NCBI GenBank assembly: GCA_021014325.1
Contig: CM037474.1
Coordinates: 6,365,130 to 6,429,129 of the forward strand
Source of the DNA: Plazaster borealis
Lineage: Eukaryota > Echinodermata > Asteroidea > Forcipulatida > Labidiasteridae
Length of the DNA stretch: 64,000 nt
Reading direction: 5' to 3'
The translations under genes were made by a program, and so were the position numbers. Under the pieces are notes generated by a model. The model searched no databases and was not told the DNA's origin. It saw only the letters and a program-made list of their open reading frames with translations. Positions 1 to 11,034 of the stretch are shown here, one piece after another. Every line of letters starts with the position of its first letter. Positions within the stretch are counted from its first letter, which is position 1.

Positions 1-812
1 AAACTTTTTTAGTCCATTGCAATTCAAGTGAAAATTTTGCTTTTCTGTCTTAAGATCAGCTGTTTTGCAAAGGACAAGTAGGATTGTTTCAAACTCATAA
101 TTTGTTCTTTCTTAACCTTAAGTTGGTAAACTTTGCAACAAATATAACTGCACAAAAAGGACATACGATGTTTTTAAGATAATTCCTCTTTGTTTAAAAT
201 ATGTTGAAATCGGAATGAATGCAGATGGTGTGTTACTTCACTGAGAAGTTTGACAAGAGCTCTCTTTTTAAGAAACTAGTTTTTGTTTGAAGATCTAGAT
301 AATTGATGGATAATTGTGTATATTTTGGATGTGTGCCTTTGTGTTGCTGAGGGTTGACAATCAGAGAGACAGTGAGTTATTGTACTATTGTGTTTTCATT
401 GTCGTCTTTGACAATATCAGTTTCTGTACATATCTCTGGTCAGGAGAAATATTTATTTTTTAATGTTGTTGCTAATATGCCAAATTGAAGGGTGTTTATA
501 ACGATTATCTGTTTGCAGTGGTTTCCAATTTATTTATTTTTAGGGTAAGGCCAGCAGGTTTAGTGCATAGGAAAAAACATGTGGGTTTTTTTCTGGGTTT
601 AGATTTGAATCCAAGATTCTGGTGCTTTTTACAGATTGCTAACCATGATTGCTTCTCACTATCCAGGTGTACAAAGCTGTAGAGTGACATCCATAAATTA
701 TATCCTCACAGACAACAAAAACGGTAGAAATTTTTGAAATATTTTCAGTCATTCGAAATAATTGAATTTCATTTGTCATGGTTCTAGATTAGGATATAAA
801 TACAAAATCCAC
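1..812. other. AT-rich stretch, no gene recognised
   Basis: No open frame here looks like protein, and no splice-bounded exon or RNA gene was recognised. It ends at the first copy of the TTAAAGGCC dispersed element. Confidence 0.4.
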
Positions 813-1155
813 TTAAAGGCCCTGTACACTATTGGTAAGATCGAAAAACACAATGTTCACAGATTCACACATACATAACTTACATGATTTAAAGTAAGTA
901 ATAATAGAAAGGGTTCCTTAAAATATTTCTGCCTAAAATGCTATCGTTTCTGAGAAATGAGTAAAACAATAGTTTTTATCACGCGCGACAATTTGAAAAA
1001 ACAGAAAACACATAAGGTCTCTTTTCACTATTTTCTTGTGACCTCGATGACCAATTAAGCTCAAACTTTCACAGGTTTGTTTGTTCATGCATATGTTGAA
1101 TCACAAAAAATGTGGACACTGATTTTGAGCTGTTGCCAAAAGTGTACAATAAAGC
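813..1155 (+). mobile_element. TTAAAGGCC family B MITE-like element, copy 1
   Basis: About 345 bp, starting TTAAAGGCCCTGTACACTA and ending with the roughly complementary ACCAAAAGTGTACAATAAAG. Near-identical copies lie at 34418-34770, 47025-47372 and 54736-55087. It has no coding capacity. Repetition plus terminal inverted repeats support a non-autonomous DNA transposon; the superfamily is not determined. Confidence 0.75.
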
Positions 1156-1684
1156 CATATTTTCAAGGGGCAGAAAAACTTCACTTTACTCAATATTTGT
1201 AGGTTTATCCTTTATCTTTTTTTGTGGTTTACTAAAGAACATATTTTTAAATGTTAGTGGGGGTTTCCACGTCCCGCTTTGGACACGATTATTTTGCCTT
1301 TTCCCGTAAAAAAATGGACCGTTCTAATTTGAACTATGACCTATGTTTGAGTTACAAGCAGCTTGTAATTAATTATTCAATTGACCTTAGGTCATTACTA
1401 CAAAGAACAGCAGCTGTAGAGTTCAAGCATTTCAAATATATTCTTCTGTAGTGCACGTCTTTAAACTCTCACAAATAAAATGATGATTGTATAATAAAGC
1501 TTTTTGATTATAAACTATTCATATAATGTCTTCCAGCTAGAGGATTAAAGGAATGTAAACCGAAATTGGGGTAGTTTTATTTTAGGAAGTAAACATAAAG
1601 ATGAGGTACAGCTTACATAATAAATGATGGCGAAACTTATTACATCAAGAGCGTGCATTTAATAACTGTTTTTTCTGAATTCAC

Positions 1685-1885
1685 GGCCATGTCACATGAG
1701 GCAATTTACAGGCAACCAGTTCCAGGCAATCTCCAATAAGAAAATCCATTCACGTTTCAGTTTTCTCCTTATTTTCTTGGAGATAGTGAGGTACAGCTAG
1801 AAGAATCTCTTTGTGCTGCTGAAGTTTTCCTTGTGCATACAGTGCAGTTGGTTGCCTCCATGTTGCCTTATAAATTGGCCTGTGT
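1685..1885 (+). repeat. Dispersed repeat, 'GGCAATTTACAGGCAACCAG' family, copy 1
   Basis: A 200-bp block containing CAGGCAACCAGTTCCAGGCA. Related copies are at 11261-11472 (opposite orientation), 25541-25750 and 39439-39630. The ends carry GGCCATGTCACA and partly complementary sequence, suggesting a short inverted-repeat element. Confidence 0.6.
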
Positions 1886-2149
1886 TGACATAAACGATGG
1901 TGAAGCTTATTACATCAAGAGCATGCATTTTAAAAACTGGGGTTTTTTAAATTGAGTTTGAACGCTGTACCTTATGTTTATTGGTTAATGTTTTATTCAT
2001 TCTGATGATTATGCACCCTATTGTCACATGTTGTTGCTGTAGCTCTGGTTTAACGCACGTATGGATGAAACACTCAATAACCAATGACTTTGATAAGTTT
2101 GTCAAGAAGTTTGAAAATCACATTTTGTTAAAGGACTGAAAATCACCGT

Positions 2150-2400
2150 ACACTCTAAAAACTCCGGGGTCCGAATTGACCCGGATTTCGGATCCGAATT
2201 GACCCTGATTCCGGGTCCCAGGGGACCTGCTGACCCGGAAACTAGTCCAAAAACGGTATTTGGACTCGGATTCTGCGGCAGTTTGACCAATTTCTGGCTC
2301 ATTTTGACACAGATTCCTGGGTCACACTGATCCAGAAATGGGTCAGGTGCCACGGGATCCGAAATCTAGGTCAATTCTGACCCGGGTGTTTTTAGGGTGT
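2150..2400. mobile_element. Inverted-repeat element rich in GGGTC/GACCC
   Basis: Begins ACACTCTAAAAAC and ends GTTTTTAGGGTGT, with arms full of GACCCGGAT and ATCCGGGTC-type words and an imperfect dyad. Related copies lie at 23141-23340 and, partially, 26834-26960. An 83-codon open frame on the minus strand is just the arm sequence. Confidence 0.65.
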
Positions 2401-2795
2401 TTTTTTTTGTATATAAAAAAGAGCATTCAAATGAACGAGTATGGGGGAACATTTTTCATCAATGTTTTGTCATGAAATGTTACACAAAACTAGTTTTGAC
2501 AACTTTGTTTTATATCGAGATCTGAATCAAAGCTCATATTGGGTGTAAAATCTTGATTTATTTCTGTATGATTTGCCTTTAAGATGTCCACTGTTTTTCC
2601 TTTTTATGGGGAACTATATATGAAACCAAAAGAACAATCAATTCCTATTTATCAGTATTGTCGACAGGGTCATTTTGTTTTAAATTCCTGTTATTATTTG
2701 TTCATTTGTGTGCGTGTGTGTGTCACTCGTATTTATATTCACGTCTTGAAGGAACTGAATTTGAAGCATTCGAACAAAATGATAAATCTTTACTC

Positions 2796-3034
2796 AATTT
2801 ACGTTTTCTTCAAATGAATGAGTAACGTACGTCTAAATTTACGTTTCTATCAAATGAATGAGTAACGTTCTGTTGCGTCTAAATTTACGTTTCTACCAAA
2901 TGAATGAGTAACGTTTCATTACGTCTAAATTTACGTTTTTTATCAAATGAATGAGTAACGTTTTATTACGTCTTAATTTACGTTTCTATCAAATGAATGA
3001 GTAACGTTCTGTTGCGTCTAAATTTACGTTTTCG
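2796..3034. repeat. Tandem repeat, about 46-bp unit, five copies
   Basis: The word CAAATGAATGAGTAACG recurs at about 2811, 2851, 2897, 2944 and 2990, each followed by GTCTAAATTTACGTTT-like sequence. Units differ by small substitutions and indels. This is a minisatellite in noncoding DNA. Confidence 0.85.
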
Positions 3035-4630
3035 TAAAACCTCTCCTTCAAAAAACAATTGTCTTTTTGTCTTATGATATCGAAATGATAATATTGACTC
3101 ACTAAATTTCTGTCTTTGTTAAAATTAAACCTGTACCTTTTCAGCTGCTATAGCCGTTTCATGTGATCGTCTCCTGTTAAGTAGTTATTTGTTGTTTATA
3201 ATAAGTAAAGAAGTCAGTAGATATTGTGTGCGTCATTTTGAAATGGAAACAAATCTATGCAGTATAATTGTAAATTTATTGGCATTTGCTGATACAACGT
3301 GTATAAAATGATAATAAAGGTTTTGAATGCACTATTATAAGATATTTTTTAGTGGGCACGGATCTGTTTGTAAAAGAAAATGTGTTGTGTTGGCCCGAAA
3401 GACCATTATTACCACCAGCGTTCGTGTGGCAGTATACCGTATGTTGTGTACGTTTGTGCTTTTAGTCTATTCGGTGTTCTCGTCAGAGAGGTATTTGTAG
3501 AATTTGAAAAGTGTGAAATTCGAAAACAATGGTTGTAGAAGTTTCTTCACAGGTGCGTCTCTTTCTCCGGGTCTCAAGTACCGTAACCTTTCAGAGGCAT
3601 ATTGGGTTATTTTTCTGCTGACATAAAACCCAACTAGGTCCTATAGTCTCTATCTTTTTCGGTTACGATTTGAATAAAATTACCGTATGTAATGGTGCTT
3701 GACCGGTAAGCCTTTGGTAAACAGCGCACGTCTGTTTGCTAAAAAGGCGTCCATGACGTCACGGGACTAAACTAGCAGGGGAGGCGAGATCCCACCCCCG
3801 ATCAGAACTCTCCCCCCCCCCCCATCTGAAGTTGAAAAATGCGTTTCGCAAATGCGTGGTTAGTTTACACCAAAAGCCAACCCCCTCTTCAAAGGAAGAA
3901 AAAAGGGGGAAAGTACAGCTACGCCATGCAACGGTCACAGGTTTTGAGGAATGACGCAAGAGAGGGGAACGCAATGAGTTTAGTTTTGTAAACAAACCTC
4001 ACCCTCTTTCCTTAAAATTGTACTTTTAAAGTTTGTGGTCAACCTCACAGGCTGTCGTGAAGTGCACTAGGCCCTACAGAAGAATCAACTTATATGAAGT
4101 TTAACATTGCAAGGAGGCAATAAGAGCATCTGGGACACCCTAAGTAAACCAAGACGCCGTTATGTTAACATTTGTATAGCTCCATGTGTTAACAAAGTTT
4201 GAACAACAGTATTACAGAACTGGACAGTGTGAAAGGTCATTGAAGATAAGTGTTACGCAAAAAAGTCAACCTTAATTCCATCTGCAAACAAAATATATCG
4301 CAATTGCTATGAACGCAATCGAACTAATCCTGACTAAAGTTTGGAACAAAACAATTTGATCTGATGCAGACCCAAGGTTTGTAAACATTGGGTGCAGCGT
4401 TTTGCACCTGTGGGAGTGTTCTAAGACGTAATACAAAATGATAAGCGTAAAACTAGCATTTTAAACCATATCAACAGTAGTTGCAGCCTCGTCTCTATGG
4501 TGCTCTGCGAGTTATATTATAATAGAGGGAGGACGAAGTGCATTCTTGAAGTCGTCAGAAGCTTGCAAAATCTTAATGAAGTCTAGCAGTTATATGACAA
4601 CTATTGTGGATTGAAGATTCTACAGGTGTA
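3035..4630. other. 5' flank of the Tctex1 gene, no other gene seen
   Basis: No coding exon was recognised. The part near 3750-4000 is richer in G+C and holds a run of C near 3815. It may contain the promoter and 5' UTR of the gene starting at 4631, but no convincing TATA box was found. Confidence 0.35.
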
Positions 4631-5362
4631 ATGGCAGAAGCTTTTCAGAGCAGCGTTGCGACCCGGTCGTCTCGATCGTCATCATTTTGGAGTCAGGTAT
4701 CCAGCTCAACAAACCAACTTAAAGATACCAACATCCAGGAGAAGGTATTCGGGAGACGACAGCAGCAAGCCAAATCAACCAAATGGACGTCGACTGTCCA
4801 AGCTGCAGCAGCCGCTCTGTCGGGCCGTGGGACGGGCGATGAGGTGACCTCGGTCAGGCCAGCCAGCTCAGGCAGCTCCAGAAAGGAGGCTTTATACTTT
4901 GGCCGAGACATCTCGACCTCCATGTGGTGGCGATCTCGACGGGGTGGAGACGACGATGACCCCCGTCGATTCATCGACAAGACTGATGATGACGCCCCAC
5001 CCCGGTACGAGAACTCATTTCGTATGGATCCTAAACCAGGCTGTAGATTTCAACCAGAGAGGGTTGAGGAAATTATGACCCAAGTCCTGGACGATGAGTT
5101 CACCAGAGTGACATATCGATCTGAAAACGGACCTGAAATTGTGAAGAGACTGGCAGATGATATCAAAAGCAGAGTCAAACTTCTTCAGTTTGAGCGTTAC
5201 AGACTCGTAGTCTTGATTCAAGTCGGGCAGATTGAAGGACTTGAGATGATGATTAATAGCCGCTGTATTTGGAACACTGACACAGACTGTTATGCTACGG
5301 CTACATTTCAAAACGGGTACATGTATGCCATTGCAACGACATACGGAGTATATTTAGACTAG
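4631..5362 (+). CDS. Tctex1 domain-containing protein (dynein light chain Tctex-type family)
   Basis: Intronless 243-aa frame. I start it at the ATG at 4631; the frame is open about nine codons further upstream, but without an ATG. Residues 1-125 are Ser-, Gln- and Arg-rich and look disordered, with an acidic run GGDDDD near 105. Residues 126-243 match a Tctex1 domain: PGCRFQPERVEEIMTQVL, then RYRLVVLIQVGQ (190-201), SRCIWNTDTD (210-219) and the closing IATTYGVYLD, in the family's usual order. Known members (DYNLT/TCTEX1D proteins) are light chains of cytoplasmic or ciliary dynein, and the long N-terminal extension resembles the TCTEX1D4/DYNLT4-type group. Family membership is visible in the sequence; the exact orthologue and a ciliary role are inference. 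The 3' side runs almost directly into a large palindrome at 5421. Confidence 0.88.
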   Translation: MAEAFQSSVATRSSRSSSFWSQVSSSTNQLKDTNIQEKVFGRRQQQAKSTKWTSTVQAAAAALSGRGTGDEVTSVRPASSGSSRKEALYFGRDISTSMWWRSRRGGDDDDPRRFIDKTDDDAPPRYENSFRMDPKPGCRFQPERVEEIMTQVLDDEFTRVTYRSENGPEIVKRLADDIKSRVKLLQFERYRLVVLIQVGQIEGLEMMINSRCIWNTDTDCYATATFQNGYMYAIATTYGVYLD

Positions 5363-5420
5363 CCTATGTATTTTAAACTTTTCTTGACAAGGTTTTGCCA
5401 GGATTTGGTAAAAGGGTGTC

Positions 5421-5703
5421 CAAATTTGCTGGACATTTAAAAACTAATTGGTGTCCAATTTGTTCACTTACAATACCATTACATGTAAATGACAGATGAA
5501 ACAGGGTGTCCACATTTAAAACAGGGTGTCCAAAAGACACCCAGACACCCCTCTGGCTAACACTTAGCCAGAGGGGTGTCTGGGTGTCTTTTGGACACCC
5601 TGTTTTAAATGTGGACACCCTGTTCCATCTGTCATTTACATGTAATGGTATTGTAAGTGAACAAATTGGACACCAATTAGTTTTTAAATGTCCAGCAAAT
5701 TTG
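5421..5703. repeat. 283-bp near-perfect palindrome
   Basis: Left arm 5421-5560 and right arm 5564-5703 are reverse complements over 140 bases with about one mismatch, around a 3-base spacer (CAC). The arms contain the repeated word CAGGGTGTCC / GGACACCCTG. It begins 58 bases after the Tctex1 stop codon, so it probably lies in that gene's 3' UTR. Confidence 0.95.
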
Positions 5704-6985
5704 CTCCTTGATACAATTTTGAAAAACAAATATTTCTCATTGTATTAACAAATGTAACAATCATATAACATAAATTTACGCAAAATTAGTGTTTTAAACG
5801 TTTAAATTGAAAACTGCCGCTTTAAGTAAAACAGATTGACAACGAAATTCCCAATGACGGTTACGTCCTGGCAGTGACGTCATCGATCCACACGTTTTTT
5901 ATCAGTTGGCTTGAAGAAGAAGTAATCAAACTGTGGAAGTTAAAGGTTACTTTATTCATGGCCTTTGGACAGGAAGTGGGTTGTTTTTAAATACGTAATT
6001 CGGAAATTATATCTTTTATTGAATACAAAACATATGTGATAATCATATACCTTTCTTATCATTATACAACCTGTGTTTTCTTATAGCCTTAATACCATTT
6101 AATTTAGAAAGAGATCAAACGTTGACTTTTCATTAAAGAACATCAATTTTATGCTTTTATAAGTTTGTGATACCTTGCTTGATTAGAAAATTGTTCAAAT
6201 TTGAGCAGAATGGATGAGCTGAGACAGTGATGTAATCAGGGGGGGCATAGACACAATTGGGGGGCAAAGTCACGTATCGAACCATTCATTTGGTGCGTTT
6301 GTTCGATCTCATTTCGGGGGAAAGAGGGGGGAAGGGTTCTGAAGGGACTGGGGCTCCCACCTCCTGCCCCCCCCCCCAATCTGGTCACGCCTCTGAGCTG
6401 AGATGCTCCACCTCAAATGACAGATATGGGCCCCCTATTTTTGAAGTAATCCCTGTAATAATTCATCAACTTTCTAGTGAGTGGAATGTGATTCACTGTT
6501 TTAAACACCGATTCGAATATTAGCAATAGCAGTACGAGTACATCCGGATGTTGTGGTTTAATTAATTACAGGTTCACCTTGCATTTTTGTATAATATGGG
6601 TTGATATTGTGGGCAGAATGTTCATAGCCCTGACCTGGAACTCTCATCAACACAAAATGACCGCTATAACGCGAAATGACCACCACTATGACGTGGGTTA
6701 TTTTGCGTTCTAAAACACCCACTGTATCCGTAATCCTTCAACTGACTCCAATAAAAAGGACTGAATTTGTTTGGAACATCAGAATTGTTTGTAACCTCAA
6801 GTTGGACCTACACCATCAGAAAGTCCGAAAAACGAGTTTGTTGTTTCAACCAGTGCTTGGGTTTTCTTGGTAAGTGCTTCTCTCGGTTGAGTTTTAGGCC
6901 ATTATAATTGTACTTTTTCTTGCGGACTTTTATTTCGTTTTGAGCGGATTACCCGGTATTTTAACATCATTGCATTTGTATTTAT
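5704..6985. other. Intergenic, no gene recognised
   Basis: AT-rich sequence with a G-rich fragment at 6238-6390 that resembles a degenerate inverted-repeat element. No coding or RNA gene was recognised. Confidence 0.4.
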
Positions 6986-6989
6986 TGTT

Positions 6990-7350
6990 TAGAGCTATCA
7001 AAATAGTCGCAGACGGTGTTCATGTTTTGTGTGATAAACCATTATGCATGAAATAACAAACCTCTGAAAATTTGGGCTTAATCCGTTGGGTGAGTCAGGA
7101 GAAAATAGTGAAAAAATATGCACAATTATTTTCAGCACATTGTCCTTAATTTTGGTTGTAAAAACCAAAATCAGCAGTTGCGGTTTTTTTAAAGATAATA
7201 TCAGGTACAGTTTTCTCCAATATGACTTCATTTCAGAGGAAAAACATTTCACAGAAAATTTGGTGCTAGTATGAACTTCATATTCAGTTAGCTTTCAGAC
7301 TAAAATTAATCATTGGTGTTTTTATCCTTTCCCAATCCTGTGTAATACCT
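6990..7350 (+). mobile_element. 'AGGATTGGTAGAGCTGACAAA' family C element, copy 1
   Basis: Shares AAATAGTCGCAG...TTCATGTTTTGTGTGAT and the end CCAATCCTGTGTAATACCTTT with copies at 33396-33793, 35974-36299 and 44656-45032. Better copies start GATACAGGATTGGTAG, complementary to the end, so it is a TIR element. The left end of this copy is degraded, and it abuts the next element directly. Confidence 0.6.
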
Positions 7351-7719
7351 TTAAAGGCACTGTACGTTTGGTAATTACTCAAAATATCTATTAGCATACA
7401 AAGTTACTTGGTAACGAGCAACGGAGAGCTGTTGATAGTATAAAACACGGTGAGAAACGACTCCCTCTGAAGTAACGTAGTTTTTGAGAAAGAGGTAATT
7501 TCTCACTAAAATAATAAAAACTTCTTGCAAGAAGTTTTTATTCCTATCTGAAAGCACACACATTTGTTCATCAAGGGTGTTTTTTCTTTCATCATCTTGC
7601 AACTTCGATGACCAATTGAGCCCAAATGTTCACAGGCTCGTTATTTTATGCATATGTTGGGATACACCAAGTGAGAACGCTGGTCTTTGACAATTACCAA
7701 ACGTGTTCAGTGCCTTTAA
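7351..7719 (-). mobile_element. TTAAAGG family A MITE, copy 1
   Basis: Starts TTAAAGGCACTGTACGTTTG and ends ACCAAACGTGTTCAGTGCCTTTAA, giving imperfect terminal inverted repeats. The core contains the palindrome ACTTCTTGCAAGAAGT. More than ten copies lie in this window, in both orientations. Confidence 0.8.
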
Positions 7720-7810
7720 AGATTAAAAACAGATTGTCCCCCTTTTTGAAGAGAAGGGATACATTCAAAATAACCAAATAACGTTTTTTACATTGACAGG
7801 TGGCATAAAG

Positions 7811-9579
7811 ATGAAGACATTAACAGTATTCCTTGTGCTCTTGGTGGCGTTATTTATAACAACTGAGGCCAAACCTTGGGGCAGACCAAACCGAGGCAAC
7901 AGACCCAGTCGACCAGGTAAGTCCAGTCTTAAAGGCAGGGTATACTTTTGGTAATTGTCAAAGTCCAGTATCCTCACTTGGTGTATCCCATTCCCAACAT
8001 AGGCATATGCATGCAAATTTGGGCTCAATTGGTCATCGAAGTTGCAAGAAAATAATGGAAAGAAAAAACACCCTTGTTGCATAGAATTGTGTGCTTGAAT
8101 TCAGATGCCTGAGAAAGGCTTCATGCCTGAAGCCTTTCTCAGATTCAAATTTGTAGGTGAACAATTAACTCTTTCTCTAAAACTACATCACTTCAAAGGG
8201 GGTCGTTTCTAACAATGTTTTATAGTGCTCTCCAGTGCTCTTTACCAAGTAAGTTTTTATGGTCATTAAGTTGTGGAGTAATTACCAAAAGTATACACTG
8301 CCTTTAAACCATGCAGAAAGGAGTTGGCGTGTTTCCAGTACTTTGCATATCCTAATGCCAAGTGTTCCCTAAAAAACCAAAAGGTAATGGTATACAGTTC
8401 CATTGAAAAGTATAAAGTATACATTTTTAACGTAGCTTTATTTTGCCTTGCCTTATTGTCTCCTCACTTTGATATTCGTTATTTTTCGAATTCTGTGATT
8501 GTGATTCTAATGTCCTAGGCTTTGTTTTACATGCCTTTTTTTTGTTCCGAATAAAGACACGAATTATATTTATGAATATTGGCAATTTTCCTTTCTTTTT
8601 CCTCGTTTAGGTCGTCGAGATGATCGGCCTGATAAACCCAGCGGTTGCTCGCGTCGATGCCCCCGCCCAAATCCAGATACTCGAGTCTGTGCATTCGACG
8701 GTGTCCGCAATCGGACATTTCCGTCCGAGTGTTTCGTGGAGAGGTTTGAGTGCAAGACGGGCCGAAACGTGACTATTTACACCGAAGGTGCTTGCCCTGC
8801 CGTGGCCTTCCAGGTGAACGGTATGCCGTCAATGGAAACTGAAAGCGAAGAAGACAAAAGTGAGGAGAGCAATGAAGAAAGTACCACACCAGGTAGGCCC
8901 TATATAGAATGGCAGCCATTTTGTTTGTACAGAAGCAAATCATTTTTTGAAGTGATGAATTGCATACTTGACTCATTTTAGTTTCGGTCTACTAAGTGAA
9001 AAGGAAGTAAAGCAGAGTGAACATCCCATATTATTCTTGCGTCATTTCGTACATAGGAAACTTCATGATATTAATGCGAGGAAAAACAAACCTTTCCATA
9101 AGTAAAATTATGACTAGAATTAGTCATTATAAAAAAATACTTACCTTTGAAACTGTCTTTACATCTGAATTATAACTCTCATATAAGTTGCACCATGAGA
9201 CATAAATTGAAAATATTGAAGAAGTTCAGCAATGGTGACTGAGTTGTTTCACCATTTCTACTCAACAGGTCAATCAACAAGGGTTCCAGTTGAGCCAACG
9301 ACTGCGGCAACTACGTCACCAACTACGTCACCAACAACATCACCTAAAACAGCACCAACCACTTCACCAACAACAGCACCAACCACTGCACCAACAACAG
9401 CACCAACAACGGCACCAACTACTGCACCAACAACAGCACCAACAACGGCACCAACTACTGCACCAACCACAGCACCAACAACAGCACCAACAGCAGCACC
9501 AACTACTGCACCAACCACAGCACCAAATGCCTCGGGGGCAACTGCACCGGGTGCACCACCCCAGCAACCAGCGCCATAA
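7811..9579 (+). CDS. Secreted Kazal-domain protein with Thr/Pro repeat tail
   Basis: Three coding exons join in phase: 7811-7916, 8611-8892 and 9269-9579 (phase 1 at both junctions; donors GTAAGT and GTAGGC, acceptors TTTAG and CAACAG), giving 232 aa. Exon 1 encodes a signal peptide (MKTLTVFLVLLVALFITTEA) and a basic linker. Exon 2 holds one Kazal-type domain with all six cysteines: GC-SRRC-PRPNPDTRVC-AFDG...SEC-FVERFEC...EGAC. The usual CGSDG is CAFDG, and the C2-C3 loop is nine residues instead of about seven. An acidic stretch (SEEDKSEESNEES) follows. Exon 3 is nearly all TTSP/TTAP repeats, likely O-glycosylated. Kazal domains inhibit serine proteases; the position two after Cys2 is Arg, which would suit a trypsin-like target (inference). 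The ATG could be preceded by a 5'-UTR splice acceptor at about 7799. A poly(A) signal AATAAA is at 9758. Intron 1 carries a TTAAAGG MITE. Confidence 0.85.
7929..8307 (+). mobile_element. TTAAAGG family A element, divergent copy in Kazal intron 1
   Basis: Starts CTTAAAGGCAGGGTATAC and ends GTATACACTGCCTTTAAA, with middle sequence like the family A elements (TTGGGCTCAATTGGTCATCG). It has its own internal hairpin around GCCTTTCTCAGATTC. It lies inside the first intron of the secreted Kazal gene. Confidence 0.7.
9296..9528 (+). repeat. 12-bp coding minisatellite (TTAP repeats)
   Basis: In-frame repeats of ACAACAGCACCA and close variants encode TTSP/TTAP about 19 times in exon 3 of the secreted Kazal gene. 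Such tracts usually vary in length between alleles. Confidence 0.9.
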
Positions 9580-9699
9580 ACTCAAAAAGGGACATTGCTT
9601 CCGCAGCTTTACGACACAGAAGTCAACAACCAAAATGTAGTACTATATTGTTTGTACGAATTTTAATATTTTAATGTGATTTGTAACTTGTATGTCACA

Positions 9700-9995
9700 A
9701 TATTTGCACCTGACGAGTGACGAAGACCAGAGCAGGCAAGTCAAAACGTTGAGACCAAATAAAAACTAAGTTAATAACGAGAAGTCCCCCCTCGATCCAC
9801 TAAGGGAAAGTAATAGTCCCAGCCGATTTCTACTCTGCGGGCAGTATTTAAAAGCAGGACCGTTCTTTTCAGAACAATTAAAGTAGTCTTCCGAATTCCG
9901 AAATCTACTCCGCGGCAGTAGAATAAATAGAAATTTAAGTTCCCAGGAACAATCTATACACAGCAAAGTAGATGGTGTTACTATGGTGGCCCTGG
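9700..9995 (+). mobile_element. Dispersed element with GTC-AAAACGTTGAGACC motif, copy 1
   Basis: The sequence CCTGACGAGTGACGAAGACC...AAAACGTTGAGACC followed by GAGAAGTCCCCCCTCGATCC recurs in reverse orientation at 60423-60720; a fragment of its right part is at 12165-12250. It follows the Kazal stop codon and includes its likely poly(A) signal (9758). It may be the end of a Penelope-like or other retroelement; no protein remains to test this. Confidence 0.55.
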
Positions 9996-10004
9996 AGGGA
10001 CTTC

Positions 10005-10165
10005 AAACATATATATTTACGTAAATATTTACGTAAATATTTGCGATTTGGGGCACAAATCGTGAATATTTACATAAATATTTACGTAAATTTTCACGAT
10101 TTGTGCCTCAATCGCAAATAATTACGTGATTATTTACGTGAATATTTACGTAAATATATATGTTT
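10005..10165. repeat. 161-bp AT-rich palindrome of TTTACGTAAAT words
   Basis: AAACATATATATTTACGTAA at the left is complementary to the right end TTACGTAAATATATATGTTT, and the dyad continues inward through GCGATTTG/CAAATCGC and GCACAAATCGTG/CACGATTTGTGC. Small palindromic words TTTACGTAAA are repeated within both arms. Confidence 0.9.
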
Positions 10166-10748
10166 GATTTCCCTTTATCAGGGGCACCATATGTTACCGC
10201 AAACACATACAACATTTCCAAAATATACTTTTAGTTTTAATTTTGTGCACATAATTATTATTCGTGTTTCCAACTACTATTTTTGTGAAAGTTTATACCG
10301 ACGGGAGTGTTGTACATTTAAGATGTTTTTTACAGTTTTACTTGTTCGTTCCAGACGTAAAATAAATAAACAATTTGATAAACTGAGATACGACTATTCT
10401 GGTCCTCGAATTTATTGATATTAATTTATTCAAAATATTAACATTACACAGAGCCGAATTGCAGGTAATTTCAATATTTGTTTTTTACAAAATTAAATTG
10501 AAAACTCCGTTTAAGCTCAGGGTAAGATAAACTTTATACTTCAAAATATCATCGTATAGAGGTCAAGATCAAATTACATTTTTACATTGAAAATATTGGC
10601 ATTTTTATTTGAGTCTTCCTTTCTAAGAAGTGTAATAATTGATTTTAATGGTTCAATAATTTTGGAAAAAGGAAAATAAAATATAAATTTCAGAAAGTCG
10701 CCTTGATCAGACATTTTGTTATCTGGACTGTACTGTGGTTTTTACTCC

Positions 10749-11034
10749 TGGGCCCAATTTCATAGTGCTGCTTAACGGTAAGCAAATTTTCGTGCTAACT
10801 GTAGCAGAAAAATTTGCTCGTTCATAAGCGTATTTCACAGGTAAGCACAAAAATTAGGCGGCCATCTTGCGCGTTCACCATGGACTTGCATTGTTACGTC
10901 ATTCATTTTCATACAGTAAGCACCGGAAGGTTAGCATGCCTTTTCTTTTGCTAACGGTTAGCAGCGCTATGAAATGGAAACTCGCTCAGCAAGCACAAAA
11001 TTGGCCGTTAAGCAGCTCTATGAAATTGGGCCCT
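10749..11034. mobile_element. GGGCCCAATTTCATAG inverted-repeat element, copy 1
   Basis: Starts GGGCCCAATTTCATAGTGCT and ends AGCTCTATGAAATTGGGCCC, with further dyad words (GCTTAACGGTAAGCA / GGCCGTTAAGCAG). Other copies: 17768-18340 (interrupted by a SINE) and 22988-23142. No coding capacity. Confidence 0.8.

Noticed and set aside
3759..3995. 78-codon minus-strand frame with a Gly run
   Set aside because: The Gly run comes from a homopolymeric C tract; no homology or splice context.
5373..5748. Two mirror-image open frames of 118 and 80 codons
   Set aside because: They are the two arms of the palindrome read on opposite strands, with no protein similarity.
9270..9640. Several overlapping open frames on both strands through the TTAP repeat
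   Set aside because: They are by-products of a 12-bp repeat with no stop in most frames; only the frame spliced to the Kazal exon makes sense.
10021..10160. CRISPR-like array of TTTACGTAAAT repeats
   Set aside because: No spacer architecture; the repeats are parts of one palindrome in an animal genome.
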